DNA from: JAIBJN01 sp963775625
GTDB taxonomy: Bacteria > Actinomycetota > Thermoleophilia > Gaiellales > Gaiellaceae
Direction: 5' to 3'
Length of the DNA: 64,000 nucleotides
Assembly: GCA_963775625.1 (NCBI GenBank)
Contig: CAVZJM010000002.1
Location: forward strand, 310,001-374,000
How positions within the stretch are numbered: the stretch's first letter is position 1; every line of letters starts with the position of its first letter. The notes under the pieces are model-generated. The model did no database searches. It had not been told where the DNA came from and was given only the letters and a program-made list of their open reading frames with translations. The position numbers were made by a program, and so were the translations under genes. Positions 7,882-16,385 of the stretch are shown here, one piece after another.

Positions 7882-8324
7882 TGGTCAGGCTCGGCGCCAT
7901 CCTCCTCGCCGTCTCAGCGCTGCTCGCGGCGGGTTGCGGAGGAGAGGAAGACCAGGCGACGGGGCAAGAGGACGCCAACCGCTCCAACGGGAAGACGCTC
8001 TTCGTGTCGGGGGCCGACGGCAAGGCGAGCTGCGGCTCCTGCCACACGCTCCTGGACGCGGGCACGGCGGGGACCGTCGGGCCCAACCTCGACCAGGCGC
8101 TCGGGTACAGCTGCGCGCAGGGCTTCGAAGAGAGCACGATCTACTCCGCCGTCCGCGGCCAGATCGACCTCGCCCAGGGGGCCATGCCCGCGGACCTCGT
8201 CACGGGGCAGGACGCCGTGGACGTGGCCGCCTACGTGGCCAGCGTCGCGGGCAAGGACGTGCCCGGCTGCGATCCGAGCGGCGACCAGGGCGACACCCCG
8301 GAGACCGAGACGGCATCTGGCTAG
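7881..8324 (+). CDS. Cytochrome c lipoprotein
   Basis: A 147-aa exported electron carrier. The signal peptide ends in a lipobox (LAAGC at residues 15-19), so it should be lipid-anchored outside the membrane. One haem c site, CGSCH near residue 51, is followed by a Met ligand candidate in GAMPADL. It resembles the cytochrome domain at the end of CtaC in this window (CGSCHVLADAGTLGEVGPNLDEAL versus CGSCHTLLDAGTAGTVGPNLDQAL). It is a likely electron donor for the adjacent caa3 oxidase. It converges with, and overlaps by four bases, the usp gene on the other strand. Confidence 0.92.
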   Translation: MVRLGAILLAVSALLAAGCGGEEDQATGQEDANRSNGKTLFVSGADGKASCGSCHTLLDAGTAGTVGPNLDQALGYSCAQGFEESTIYSAVRGQIDLAQGAMPADLVTGQDAVDVAAYVASVAGKDVPGCDPSGDQGDTPETETASG

Positions 8325-8983
8325 CGCGAGGCGGCGCCGGTCGGCGCCGAGCCCACGCTCTCGCGCTCCAGGTCGACGACCACGTGCGTGATCGGGACCG
8401 GGTAGCGCTCGCGGGCCCGTTCGATCACCTCTTTCTCGAGCCAGTTCGACCGCCCCGGGGGGTGGGTCGAGATGACGATCTCGTCGGCGCCGAACGTTCG
8501 CAGCGCATCGTCCATCGCCTGGATCGGGTCGGCGTCGCCGACCTCCCCGCGCGCGTCAACTCCCTCCGCGGCCAGCGCGCCCAGCGAATCGGCAAGCCGC
8601 TGCTCGGCTTTCGCCCGGGCGCCGTCCTCGTCGGAGGCCCAGTGGCGGAGCGGTGAGTTGAGCGCCGGGCAGACGACCAGCACGTCGGCGTCTGCTCCCG
8701 CACGGCGGACCACCTCGCCGCGGAGCGCGCGCCCCGCCACCGTCTCGTTGGCGACGACGAGGATGCGGCGGCGATCGCCTCCCTCTCGAGACTGCACAGG
8801 CTCGTCCGGCGCCTTCGGCTCGCCCTTCACGTAGAACGCGACGCCGGCTCCGAGGAGGAGGAAGACGGCGAAGGCCACCCAGCCGCCGGCGAGGATCCCC
8901 GCCAGGGCGACTGCGGCGAAGAGCGCCACGCACACCAGGACGAAGCCGAACGCCTCAGCTTCGGACCGGAACGGGTTACGCAT
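8321..8983 (-). CDS. Membrane-anchored universal-stress-type (UspA-fold) protein
   Basis: 220 aa: two membrane helices (about residues 13-51), a short linker, then a UspA-type alpha/beta domain starting RRILVVANETVAGRALRGEV and containing GDADPIQAMDDAL and ADEIVISTHPPGRSNWLEKE. The same blocks occur twice in the neighbouring gene at 9620-10495, so the operon encodes three copies of this domain. It is the last gene of ctaC-ctaD-usp-ctaE-usp, 20 bases after ctaE. The function of the pairing with the oxidase is not known; ATP or signal binding is inferred only from the fold. Confidence 0.85.
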   Translation of the reverse strand: MRNPFRSEAEAFGFVLVCVALFAAVALAGILAGGWVAFAVFLLLGAGVAFYVKGEPKAPDEPVQSREGGDRRRILVVANETVAGRALRGEVVRRAGADADVLVVCPALNSPLRHWASDEDGARAKAEQRLADSLGALAAEGVDARGEVGDADPIQAMDDALRTFGADEIVISTHPPGRSNWLEKEVIERARERYPVPITHVVVDLERESVGSAPTGAASR

Positions 8984-9003
8984 GACCCCTCCTGGGCTTG
9001 CGG

Positions 9004-9618
9004 CTAGATCACGTACACCGTGGTGTACACCACGATCCACATTACGTCCACGAAGTGCCAGTAGATCCCCGGCAGCTCGACGCCGAGGTGGTCCTCCGCC
9101 TTGGGCCCGTAGTGGCCGCGGAGCGAGCGGATCAGCGCGTAGAGCAGGAGGTTGAGACCGACGAACACGTGCGCTCCGTGGAGGCCGGTCAGCCCGAAGA
9201 AGGTCGAGGCGAAGGCATTCTCGGACGGGCCGAAGCCGATGCGCGTGTACTCCCGCGCCTGGATCAGGAGGAAGGTCAGGCCGAGGAGGAACGTGAGCGT
9301 CAGCCCTGCGATCAGGCCGGAGCGGTTGCTCCGCTTGATCGACTGGAGCGCCCAGTGCATGGAGAAGCTCGACGTGACGAGGATGATCGTGTTGACGAGC
9401 GCGAGGTAGACCGGGAGCTCGTACCCCTCGGGCGGCCAACCGCCGTCGCCGCCCACGACCACCCGGTCGAAGAAGTAGATGCTGAAGAACGACCCGAAGA
9501 GCATCGTCTCCGAGGCGATGAAGAGGTACATGCCGAGCAGGCGCGAGTCGACGCGCGAGCTTCGGTGTGCCGCCGGCGGGTGATCGTGGTGCTCCTGGGT
9601 GTGCGCGACCGAGGCCAT
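9004..9618 (-). CDS. ctaE: Cytochrome c oxidase subunit III
   Basis: 204 aa with five hydrophobic segments, as in the short bacterial subunit III. Diagnostic motifs are LGMYLFIASETMLFGSFFS near residue 28, GLTGLHGAHVFVGL near 145 and WHFVDVMWIVVYTTVYV at the C-terminus. It is membrane-bound, stabilises subunit I and supports proton uptake. It lies directly after the tandem usp gene and before the membrane-anchored usp gene. Firm identification. Confidence 0.95.
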   Translation of the reverse strand: MASVAHTQEHHDHPPAAHRSSRVDSRLLGMYLFIASETMLFGSFFSIYFFDRVVVGGDGGWPPEGYELPVYLALVNTIILVTSSFSMHWALQSIKRSNRSGLIAGLTLTFLLGLTFLLIQAREYTRIGFGPSENAFASTFFGLTGLHGAHVFVGLNLLLYALIRSLRGHYGPKAEDHLGVELPGIYWHFVDVMWIVVYTTVYVI

Positions 9619-9619
9619 G

Positions 9620-10495
9620 CTAGTGCCCCTTCGAGGCGGCCTCCGCCTCGACCGGCTCCGAGACGACGTGCTGGACGGGGAGGCCGGCGCCGCTCTCGAT
9701 CCTGTCGACGACGTTTCGGCGGAGCCAGCCCGAGGTCGCTGCCGGGAACGTGGAGACGATGATCTCGTCGACCTGCTCGTCGTGGACCGCGTTCAGGGCG
9801 GCCGTGACCGGGTCCGCGTCGCCGATGTGACCCGTCGCCTCGATCCCCTCCCGCTTCAGCTCGGCCAGCGCCTGCTCCAGCCGCTGCTGCACGCCCGGCT
9901 GGTCGGCCGGGGCCACCAGCGTGAAGTCGGTGGGACCTGCCGTGGCGCGCCCGCGGATCGCCTCCAGCAGGGGGCCGCCGACGATCGTCTGGTTGGCGAT
10001 CACGAGGACGTGGACGCGCTCGCGCGGGGAGCCGAGATCGACCTCCACGTGGGTCACGGGGATCTCCTTGGCGGCCTTCCGCGCGCGGTCGACAAGCCCT
10101 CCGCGCAGCCAGCTCGAGCGGACGGCGCCCGGGTGCGTGGAGATGATGATCTCGTCGACGGGCGCGTACTGGTGCAGCGCGTCGCGCAGAGCCTGGAGCG
10201 GGTCCGGGTCGACGATCGCTCCGCGGGCGGCGATCCCGGCCTCGTGCAGCAGGTCGAGCGTTCGGCGCAGGCGCCGGTCCGCGCTCGAGCGGCGGCTGTC
10301 CTCGTAGACGACGTAGCCGGCGCGCGGGTCGTTCTGCGGCGAGACGACGGTGACGCGGATCGGGCCCGCGGCGGCACGCTCCTCGATCGCCTCGAGCAGC
10401 GTCCTCCCGACGACCGTCTCGTTGGCGAGGACGAGAACGTGCCGCGGCCGCGGAGCGGCCTCGGTCGGGCCCGGCTCGTACGGGTTCTCAGTGAT
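9620..10495 (-). CDS. Tandem two-domain universal-stress protein with a non-standard start
   Basis: The frame is open from inside the end of ctaD to the stop at 9620 and encodes two UspA-like domains (about residues 15-145 and 150-290). Copy 1 has HVLVLANETVVGRTLLEAI, DPDPLQALRDAL and VDEIIISTHPG; copy 2 has HVLVIANQTIVGGPLLEAI, GDADPVTAALNAV and VDEIIVSTFPA. The whole stretch upstream of GTG 10057 contains no ATG, GTG or TTG in this frame. A perfect GGAGGT precedes an ATC codon at 10495 by 5 bases, which is my preferred start (291 aa). Alternatives are +1 frameshifting from the ctaD stop, a sequencing indel, or initiation at GTG 10057 giving only copy 2. Domain content is sure; the start is not. 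Confidence 0.75.
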   Translation of the reverse strand: MTENPYEPGPTEAAPRPRHVLVLANETVVGRTLLEAIEERAAAGPIRVTVVSPQNDPRAGYVVYEDSRRSSADRRLRRTLDLLHEAGIAARGAIVDPDPLQALRDALHQYAPVDEIIISTHPGAVRSSWLRGGLVDRARKAAKEIPVTHVEVDLGSPRERVHVLVIANQTIVGGPLLEAIRGRATAGPTDFTLVAPADQPGVQQRLEQALAELKREGIEATGHIGDADPVTAALNAVHDEQVDEIIVSTFPAATSGWLRRNVVDRIESGAGLPVQHVVSEPVEAEAASKGH

Positions 10496-12458
10496 GCATG
10501 ACCTCCATGGGCTCGGGCGCCTTGCCCGTCTCCGTCGGCTTTCCGTTCAGTACCGCGTGACGGGCTCCGCGCGTCCCGTACTCGTACGGGCTGCCGACGA
10601 CCTGCGGAATCTCGTCGAAGTTGAAGATCGGCGGCGGCGAGGACACCTGCCACTCGAGCGTGAGCGCCCGCCACGGGTTCCCGGGGGCAATCGGGCCGCG
10701 CCGCCAGCTCACGATCATGTTGTAGAGGAAGACGACGGTGGACGCGCCCAGGCCGAACGACGCGATCGAGATGACGAAGTTCCAGTTCCCGAACTCGGGC
10801 GCGTAGTCGGCGACGCGGCGCGGCATCCCCTGGAGACCGACCCAGTGCATCGGGAAGAAGGTGACGTTGAAGCCGACGAACGTCAGCCAGAAATGGATCC
10901 TCCCGAGCCGCTCGTCGTACATCCGCCCCGTCATCTTCGGGAACCAGTAGTAGATCCCGGCGAAGATCGTGAAGAGCGAGCCGCCGAAGAGGACGTAGTG
11001 GATGTGGGCGACCACGAAGTAGGTGTCGCTCGCGTGGATGTCGACCGGCACGGAGCCGAGATAGATCCCGGAGAGGCCGCCGATGACGAACATCGACACG
11101 AAGCCCGACGCGAAGAGCATGGGCGTCTTGAAGTGCAGACGCCCCTCCCACAGCGTCGCCAGCCAGCTGAACACCTTGATCCCCGTCGGCACGGCGATGA
11201 CGAGGGTGGTGATCATCATCGGGATGCGAATCCAGGGCTGCATCCCGGAGACGAACATGTGGTGCGCCCAGACGGAGAAGCCGAGGATCAGGATCGCCAT
11301 CAACGAGAGCGCCATCAGCCGGTAGCCGAAGATCGGCTTCCGCGCGAAGACGGAGATCACCTCCGAGGCGATGCCGAAGCCGGGCAGCATCATGATGTAG
11401 ACGGCCGGGTGGGAGTAGAACCAGAAGATGTGCTGGTAGGCGACGACGTCGCCGCCCAGCTCCGGGTTGAAGAAGTTCGTGTGCAGGACCCGGTCGAACA
11501 TGATGAAGAACTGCGAGCCGGCCACGAACGGGGTGGCGAGGACGACGAGCGTCGACGTGGCGAAGTTCGCCCACACGAGCAGCGGCATGCGCCAGAAGGA
11601 CATCCCCGGCGCACGCATCGTGATGATGGTGACCAGGAAGTTGAGCGCGGTCATGATCGACGACGCGCCGGCCCACTGGACGCCCATCTGGAACATGAGG
11701 TTGCCGTCGGCCTGGTTCACCGCCAGCGGGACGTAGTTCGTCCACCCGGCCGCGAAGGCGCCGCCGTCGGGCACGAAGTAGCTCGAGATCATGATCAGCC
11801 CCGCGATCGGCAGCAGCCAGAACGAGAGCGCGTTCAGCCGCGGGAACGCCATGTCGGGCGCGCCGATCATGAGCGGGATGACGTAGTTCCCGAGGCCGGC
11901 GAACGCGGGGATGATGAAGAGGAAGATCATCAGCGACGCATGCACCGAGAAGAGGCCGTTGAACGTGTTGGTGTCCACGTACTGCATCCCTGGCTGCGCC
12001 AGCTCCGCGCGCATGAACATCGCCATCACGCCCGCCGTGACGAAGAAGAAGATCGTCGTGACGACGTACTGGATCCCGATCACCTTGTGGTCGGTGTTGA
12101 CGCGGAAGTAGTCCTTCCACGTGCGCGCGCCGTGGCCCGAATGGTCCTCCGGCCGCGACGGCCGCCCGGAGATCCAGTAGAGCCAGTAGTCGAAGCCTCC
12201 GAGGCCGGCGAGGAAGGCGAGCGGGACGATCACCGTCCACGCGACGATGAGGACCTGAAGCTCCCAGAGCGGCTCGTAGCCGAGCGCGGAGCGCGCGCCG
12301 ATCACGAGCAGCGTCGCGAGCACCCAGCTGAGCGGGATGCACCAGAGCACCCGGAGCCAGCCGGGACCGGTTAGGCGGCGAAGGCCCTTGCGGGGCGGAG
12401 GCGGCCCGTGCGCCGCGGCGTGCTCGGCCTCGTGTGCCTCGTGGACGTCGACGACCAC
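10488..12458 (-). CDS. ctaD: Cytochrome c oxidase subunit I (A2-type haem-copper oxidase)
   Basis: 656 aa with about 14 membrane helices; it carries haem a, haem a3 and CuB and reduces oxygen while pumping protons. Haem and copper ligands are visible in VHASLMIFLF near 100, WFYSHPAVYIMMLPGFG near 305, VWAHHMFVSGM near 355 and VAHIHYVLFGGSLF near 440. The YSHPAV motif replaces the usual glutamate of the proton path and marks the A2 subfamily, in keeping with the cytochrome-c-fused subunit II. Start and stop overlap ctaC and the usp gene. Firm identification. Confidence 0.97.
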   Translation of the reverse strand: MVVDVHEAHEAEHAAAHGPPPPRKGLRRLTGPGWLRVLWCIPLSWVLATLLVIGARSALGYEPLWELQVLIVAWTVIVPLAFLAGLGGFDYWLYWISGRPSRPEDHSGHGARTWKDYFRVNTDHKVIGIQYVVTTIFFFVTAGVMAMFMRAELAQPGMQYVDTNTFNGLFSVHASLMIFLFIIPAFAGLGNYVIPLMIGAPDMAFPRLNALSFWLLPIAGLIMISSYFVPDGGAFAAGWTNYVPLAVNQADGNLMFQMGVQWAGASSIMTALNFLVTIITMRAPGMSFWRMPLLVWANFATSTLVVLATPFVAGSQFFIMFDRVLHTNFFNPELGGDVVAYQHIFWFYSHPAVYIMMLPGFGIASEVISVFARKPIFGYRLMALSLMAILILGFSVWAHHMFVSGMQPWIRIPMMITTLVIAVPTGIKVFSWLATLWEGRLHFKTPMLFASGFVSMFVIGGLSGIYLGSVPVDIHASDTYFVVAHIHYVLFGGSLFTIFAGIYYWFPKMTGRMYDERLGRIHFWLTFVGFNVTFFPMHWVGLQGMPRRVADYAPEFGNWNFVISIASFGLGASTVVFLYNMIVSWRRGPIAPGNPWRALTLEWQVSSPPPIFNFDEIPQVVGSPYEYGTRGARHAVLNGKPTETGKAPEPMEVMHH

Positions 12459-13471
12459 TACTGCGCCCCTCCTCCCGTCGCTTCGAGCAGGTACTCGACG
12501 AGCCCGTCGAGCTGCGGGTCGGTGAAGAGCTCGCCGAAGTTGGCGGGCATGGCGTCCTGGTAGCCCTCGGCGATCTCGGCGCTCGGGTTCACGATCGACT
12601 CCATGATGAAGTCTGCGTCAGCGCCCTGCAGCGCCTCGTCCAGGTTGGGGCCCACCTCGCCCAGCGTGCCGGCGTCGGCGAGGACATGGCAGCTGCCGCA
12701 CTGCTGCGTGAAGAGCTCCTTGCCCTGGACCGAGCCGCCCTCCAGGGCGAGGCGCTTCTGCTCCTCTACCCAGGCCTCGAAGTCGCCCGGCGAGAGGACG
12801 CGCGCCTGCGAGCGCATGAGGGCGTGGCCGAGGCCGCAGAGCTCGGTGCAGACGACCGGGAACGTCCCCAGCTCGGTGGGCTTCACGGTCGTCTCGGTGA
12901 CGATGCCCTGGACGGCGTCCTGCTTCATCCGCCACTCCGGGACCCAGAACGAGTGGATGACGTCCTTCGAGGTGATCTCGAACCGAATCGTCTGGTCGAT
13001 CGGGACGACGAGCTCGCCCGTCGTCAACGGCTTTCCGCCCTCGACCTCGATGCCGGGATACGTGAACGTCCAGGCAAACTGCTCCGAGGTGACCTCGACG
13101 ATGCGGTGGTCGGGTGGGAGCTCCTCGGACTGCGCGAGCGCCACTCCCGAGTAGACCGCGATGCCGGTCACGAGGATCGTCGGGATCAGCGTCCAGGTGA
13201 TCTCGAGGCCCGTGTGGCCGTGGATGGGGCTGCCGTCGTCCATGTCGCCCGGAGGCGCTCTGAACTTGTAGACCGCGTAGCCCGAGACCCCTGCGACGAC
13301 CGCGAAGACGACCACGCAGATGATCGTCACGAACCAGTAGACGCTGTCGATGATGTCCGCCTGCTCCGACGCCGCGTCGGGGAGCCACGGAATGAAGACG
13401 GCGACGATCGCCAGCGCTGCGCCGACGGCCACCCCGACCAGCGTCATTTGGATGATCGAGCGTTTCCGCAC
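12458..13471 (-). CDS. ctaC: Cytochrome c oxidase subunit II with fused cytochrome c domain (caa3 type)
   Basis: 337 aa: two N-terminal membrane helices, a cupredoxin domain with the CuA site (VIHSFWVPEWRMKQD and VVCTELCGLGHALM near residues 165-215), then a C-terminal cytochrome c domain (CGSCHVLADAGTLG near 255, Met candidate in DAMPANFGEL). This fusion defines caa3 oxidases. The start is GTG; no earlier start is sensible. The stop and the ctaD start share one base. It is the first gene of the operon, with a TAGGGT -10 candidate about 30 bases upstream. Haem A synthesis genes (ctaA, ctaB) are not in the window. Confidence 0.95.
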   Translation of the reverse strand: MRKRSIIQMTLVGVAVGAALAIVAVFIPWLPDAASEQADIIDSVYWFVTIICVVVFAVVAGVSGYAVYKFRAPPGDMDDGSPIHGHTGLEITWTLIPTILVTGIAVYSGVALAQSEELPPDHRIVEVTSEQFAWTFTYPGIEVEGGKPLTTGELVVPIDQTIRFEITSKDVIHSFWVPEWRMKQDAVQGIVTETTVKPTELGTFPVVCTELCGLGHALMRSQARVLSPGDFEAWVEEQKRLALEGGSVQGKELFTQQCGSCHVLADAGTLGEVGPNLDEALQGADADFIMESIVNPSAEIAEGYQDAMPANFGELFTDPQLDGLVEYLLEATGGGAQ

Positions 13472-13502
13472 GGAGTAGGCGGGGAATCACGGCCCCGGCG
13501 AA

Positions 13503-13508
13503 ACCCTA
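13503..13508 (-). promoter_or_regulatory. Candidate -10 box of the cta operon
   Basis: TAGGGT on the minus strand fits TANNNT and would start transcription about 25 bases before the ctaC GTG. No convincing -35 is visible. Confidence 0.35.
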
Positions 13509-13564
13509 ACGCAACCGTCTGGGGGCCTGAGCACCGACCGGTCGCCCCGAATCACGCGGATCGG

Positions 13565-14344
13565 TCAGTCGTGGAGGACGCGGCCCTCCATGCCGCCGGC
13601 GACCGTCACCACCTGGCCCGTGACGTGGCCCGAGAGCTCGTCCGAGGCGAGCACGACGATCTGGCGCGCCACGTCCTCCGGCTCGGCGACCTTGCGGAGC
13701 GCCATCGTCCTCGTCACTCGTTCGACCAGGCCCGGCTCGTCGAGCGCCGAGCGGGTCATGGGCGACATCGTCCAGCCCGGACAGACCGCGTTGACGCGGC
13801 CGCGCGGCGCGATCTCGACGATCTCGTTCTTGAGGCTGAGAAGCAACCCGCGGACGATCGCCGACTTGGCCGAGGCGTAGTCCGCGTGCCCGGCCTCGCC
13901 GTACAGCCCCGCGGTCGAGCCGACCAGGACGAGGTTCCCGTGGCCGGACCGCTCGACCTCCTGCAGGAAGCCGCGCGCGGTCAGGAACGTCGCCGTGAGG
14001 TTGGCCGCGAGCGTCTCCTGCCAACGCTCCAGCGACAGCTTCCAGAGCGGCACGTCCTCCTCCGGCCAGACGCCGGCGACGGCGACGCAGGCGTCGAGGC
14101 CGCCGAGGCCGCCGCGGGCCTCCTCGAAGAGCCTGTCGGCCTCGTCCTCCCGGGTCAGATCAGCCCGGACGAGGACCGTTCCCGCGCCGCACTCCGCCGC
14201 CACGGCCTCCGCGCGCTCGAGCCCCCGGTGGTAGTGAACGACGACGCGCGCGCCTTCACCGGCGAAGACGCGTGCACAGGCGGCGCCGATCCCGCCCGAC
14301 GCGCCCGTGACGAGCACGCGCTTGCCGCAGAGCCCTGTGTCCAT
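13565..14344 (-). CDS. Short-chain dehydrogenase/reductase (FabG-like)
   Basis: 259 aa with all marks of a classical SDR: TGASGGIGAACARVF (NAD(P) site) near residue 12, NLTATFLTARGF near 115, Ser-Tyr-Lys catalysis in GSTAGLYGEAGHADYASAKSA near 140-160, and NAVCPGWTMSPMT near 185. It is close in pattern to 3-oxoacyl-ACP reductase but equally to many alcohol or sugar dehydrogenases, and it stands apart from the fab/acc genes here. A 16-base palindrome GTGAA-N6-TTCAC lies at 14351-14366, just upstream of the start, and may be its operator. The substrate is unknown. Confidence 0.85.
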   Translation of the reverse strand: MDTGLCGKRVLVTGASGGIGAACARVFAGEGARVVVHYHRGLERAEAVAAECGAGTVLVRADLTREDEADRLFEEARGGLGGLDACVAVAGVWPEEDVPLWKLSLERWQETLAANLTATFLTARGFLQEVERSGHGNLVLVGSTAGLYGEAGHADYASAKSAIVRGLLLSLKNEIVEIAPRGRVNAVCPGWTMSPMTRSALDEPGLVERVTRTMALRKVAEPEDVARQIVVLASDELSGHVTGQVVTVAGGMEGRVLHD

Positions 14345-14350
14345 GGTCGT

Positions 14351-14366
14351 GTGAACATGGTTTCAC
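14351..14366. promoter_or_regulatory. Palindrome upstream of the SDR gene
   Basis: GTGAA-N6-TTCAC, 6 bases before the ATG of the SDR gene. Its position suits a repressor site for a TetR/GntR-like regulator; no such regulator is adjacent. Five-base arms could arise by chance. Confidence 0.3.
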
Positions 14367-14411
14367 GCGGGCGGGCGAATCTCGACCCGGCGGGGCGGTG
14401 AGCGCGAGAGT

Positions 14412-14525
14412 CTACGGCCGACGCCACTCGGGCAGCCGCATCCGCTCATCGATGCGGGAGTCCGCGCCGAAGAGCAGAGCCAGCGGCCCTACCAGCACGA
14501 GCAGGGTGATGACTGCGATTGCCAT
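14412..14525 (-). CDS. Small single-helix membrane peptide (37 aa)
   Basis: A short open frame of 37 codons. It has one strongly hydrophobic helix (AVITLLVLVGPLALLFGA, residues 3-20) and a charged tail DSRIDERMRLPEWRRP. The helix-plus-charged-tail layout and GC-rich third positions suggest a real small membrane protein. It is divergent from the LysR gene starting at 14576, with 50 AT-richer bases between. Its role is unknown. GAGGG is present but only 1-2 bases from the ATG, so the initiation signal is weak. Confidence 0.55.
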   Translation of the reverse strand: MAIAVITLLVLVGPLALLFGADSRIDERMRLPEWRRP

Positions 14526-14575
14526 ACCCTCAGCATCGGCGTGTTTTTCAATAAGCACAAATCGAGTTAGCATTC

Positions 14576-15532
14576 GTGTCGATCATGCGCTCTGATGGAT
14601 GGCTCGGCGTCGAGATTCGCCACCTCGCGGCCCTGCAGGCGGTGGCCGAGGAAGCCTCGTTCGGCCGCGCCGCGGAGCAGCTCGGTTACACCCAATCCGC
14701 GGTCAGCCAGCAGATCCAGGCGCTCGAGCGGATCGTCGGACAGCAGCTCGTGGAGCGGCCCGGCGGCCCCCGCCGGGTGTCGTTGACCGAGGCCGGCGAG
14801 CTTCTCCTCCGCCATGCGGCGGGTATCGTCGCCCGCCTTCAGGCGGCCCAGGCCGACATGGCCGCCTTCGCCGAGGGCTCGGCGGGCACGCTCCGCGTCG
14901 GCACCTACCAGAGCGTGGGCGCCCGCGTCCTGCCGCGCCTGCTGCGCGAGTTCACGACCGCCTGGCCCGACGTTGCCGTCCAGCTGACCGAGTCCGCCGA
15001 CGACGGCGGCCTCCTCGATCTCGTCGAGCGCGGCGAGCTCGACTTCACGTTCGTGATGCTTCCCGTCGGCGACGGGCCCTTCGACACCGTGGAGCTCATG
15101 CGGGACCCGTACGTGGTCGTCCTCCCGAGCGACTCCCCGCTGGCAGCCAGGCCCAAGCCCCCCTCGCTCCGCGAAGTGGCCGCGATGCCTCTGATCGGGA
15201 ACCGCCAGTGCCGGAGCGTCCACCAGATCGAGAATCGCTTTCGCGACGCCGGCATCGAGCCCCAAATCGTCTTCCGCTCCGACGACAACGGCACGATTCA
15301 GGAGCTGGTGGCCGCCGGCGTCGGGGTCGCCCTCGTTCCGCTCCTGACGGTCGACCCCTCGCACGAGGGGACGGCGGTGATCGGCCTCACCGGAGTGCCG
15401 CCCCGGCGGATCGGCATCGCCTGGCATCGCGACCGCTACCGCTCGCCCGCCGCGCGGGCCTTCGTGGAGCTCGCCGCCGACGTCGGCTCGCGGGTCGAGG
15501 CCGAGCAGACCGGCGCGGCCGCGGCTGCTTAG
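14576..15532 (+). CDS. LysR-family transcriptional regulator
   Basis: 318 aa. The N-terminal winged helix-turn-helix is clear (IRHLAALQAVAEEASFGRAA, LGYTQSAVSQQIQALE), followed by a periplasmic-binding-protein-like effector domain (about 95-300). Possible starts are GTG 14576, ATG 14585 and ATG 14594; the track from -10 TAGCAT (14568-14573) favours ATG 14585. It faces away from the 37-aa peptide gene, the usual divergent layout for LysR control of a neighbour, and the shared spacer is unusually AT-rich for this window. The effector and targets are unknown. Confidence 0.9.
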   Translation: MSIMRSDGWLGVEIRHLAALQAVAEEASFGRAAEQLGYTQSAVSQQIQALERIVGQQLVERPGGPRRVSLTEAGELLLRHAAGIVARLQAAQADMAAFAEGSAGTLRVGTYQSVGARVLPRLLREFTTAWPDVAVQLTESADDGGLLDLVERGELDFTFVMLPVGDGPFDTVELMRDPYVVVLPSDSPLAARPKPPSLREVAAMPLIGNRQCRSVHQIENRFRDAGIEPQIVFRSDDNGTIQELVAAGVGVALVPLLTVDPSHEGTAVIGLTGVPPRRIGIAWHRDRYRSPAARAFVELAADVGSRVEAEQTGAAAAA

Positions 15533-15537
15533 AGCTC

Positions 15538-15595
15538 GATTCACAATGAGCACTGTGCCGCCGGGCCGCCCGGCGACGAGTCGTCATTCTGAACC
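15538..15595. repeat. Intergenic palindromic repeat, copy A
   Basis: The gap between LysR and the anti-sigma gene folds as a long imperfect hairpin. GATTCACAATGA... (15538 on) pairs with ...CGTCATTCTGAACC (15582-15595), with an inner perfect 7-bp stem CGCCGGG/CCCGGCG (15559-15575). The core CACAATGA-N7-GCCGCCGGG recurs at 36051 and, with one change, at 53401. It may also act as a bidirectional terminator for the two converging genes, although there is no T-run. Confidence 0.45.
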
Positions 15596-15601
15596 GAGGT
15601 C

Positions 15602-16385
15602 TTAGCCCGCCTCGAGCGAGTCGGCGATCTCGATCGCCCGCTCGCGGCTGATCGCGCCCTCGATCCGGATCAGGATGCCGTCCCGATCGACGAGGAGCGT
15701 GTTGCCGGCCAGTCGCCCCGAGTCCTCCCGGATGGTTCCGTCGGCGGTGCGATAGAAGAGGAAGTGGGGCCCTCCTTCGAGCCAGATCGCGGGGAAGCCA
15801 CCCACGGCCAGCTCCTCGACCTGCGTGTCGCCGGCCGCGAGCTTGGAGACGTACTCCTCCCTGTCGAGGAAGCCGCCGAACTGCGTCACGAGGATCCCGA
15901 CGCCGGTGTGCTCCGATCGTGGAACGTCCGGGCCGGGCTCGTAGACGAGCGAGAGCTTTCCCGGCACGCTCTGCGAGAGATGCGCCGAGTCGGGCGGACC
16001 GAGCGCGGCCGGGACGAGAACGGTGTCCAGCTTCACCAGTGGTCGACCGTCCTCGAGCGGTACGGGGCGGCCCAGCTCCAGCGCTCGAGCTGTCGCCGGA
16101 TCGATCTGCGGGACCTGCGGAAGCGACTCGACCCGCTGCACGGTCGCTCCGCGCAGGTTGAAGAACTCGAGGATCGCCGTTCGGGCCTGCGGCACGGCCA
16201 TGGCCGCGCCGACCGACACTGCGAGCGCAGCCAGCGCGACCACGAGCACCCGGCGGCGACGGTCCCGCGCGGGCGGGCGCGGTTTGTGCTGCGAGACGAG
16301 CCAGGACCCCCTCCGAGACGTCGGGCGCCTCCGGGAAGGCGAGGTCGCCGCCGAGCCGGACGAGTGCGCGCTCGAGCTCCGTCAT
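15602..16385 (-). pseudogene. Anti-sigma factor, one frame break
   Basis: With one correction this is a 260-aa membrane protein. The N-terminal cytosolic region MTELERALVRLGGDLAFPEA precedes a basic stretch (RPPARDRRRR), one membrane helix (VLVVALAALAVSVGAAMAV) and an extracytoplasmic domain of about 190 residues. The frame breaks at a run of three A (16283-16285, minus strand); removing one A rejoins the halves. Its start overlaps the sigma factor stop (ATGA), so it is the cognate anti-sigma by position. The intact reading on both sides of the break suggests a sequencing indel rather than decay. Confidence 0.75.
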
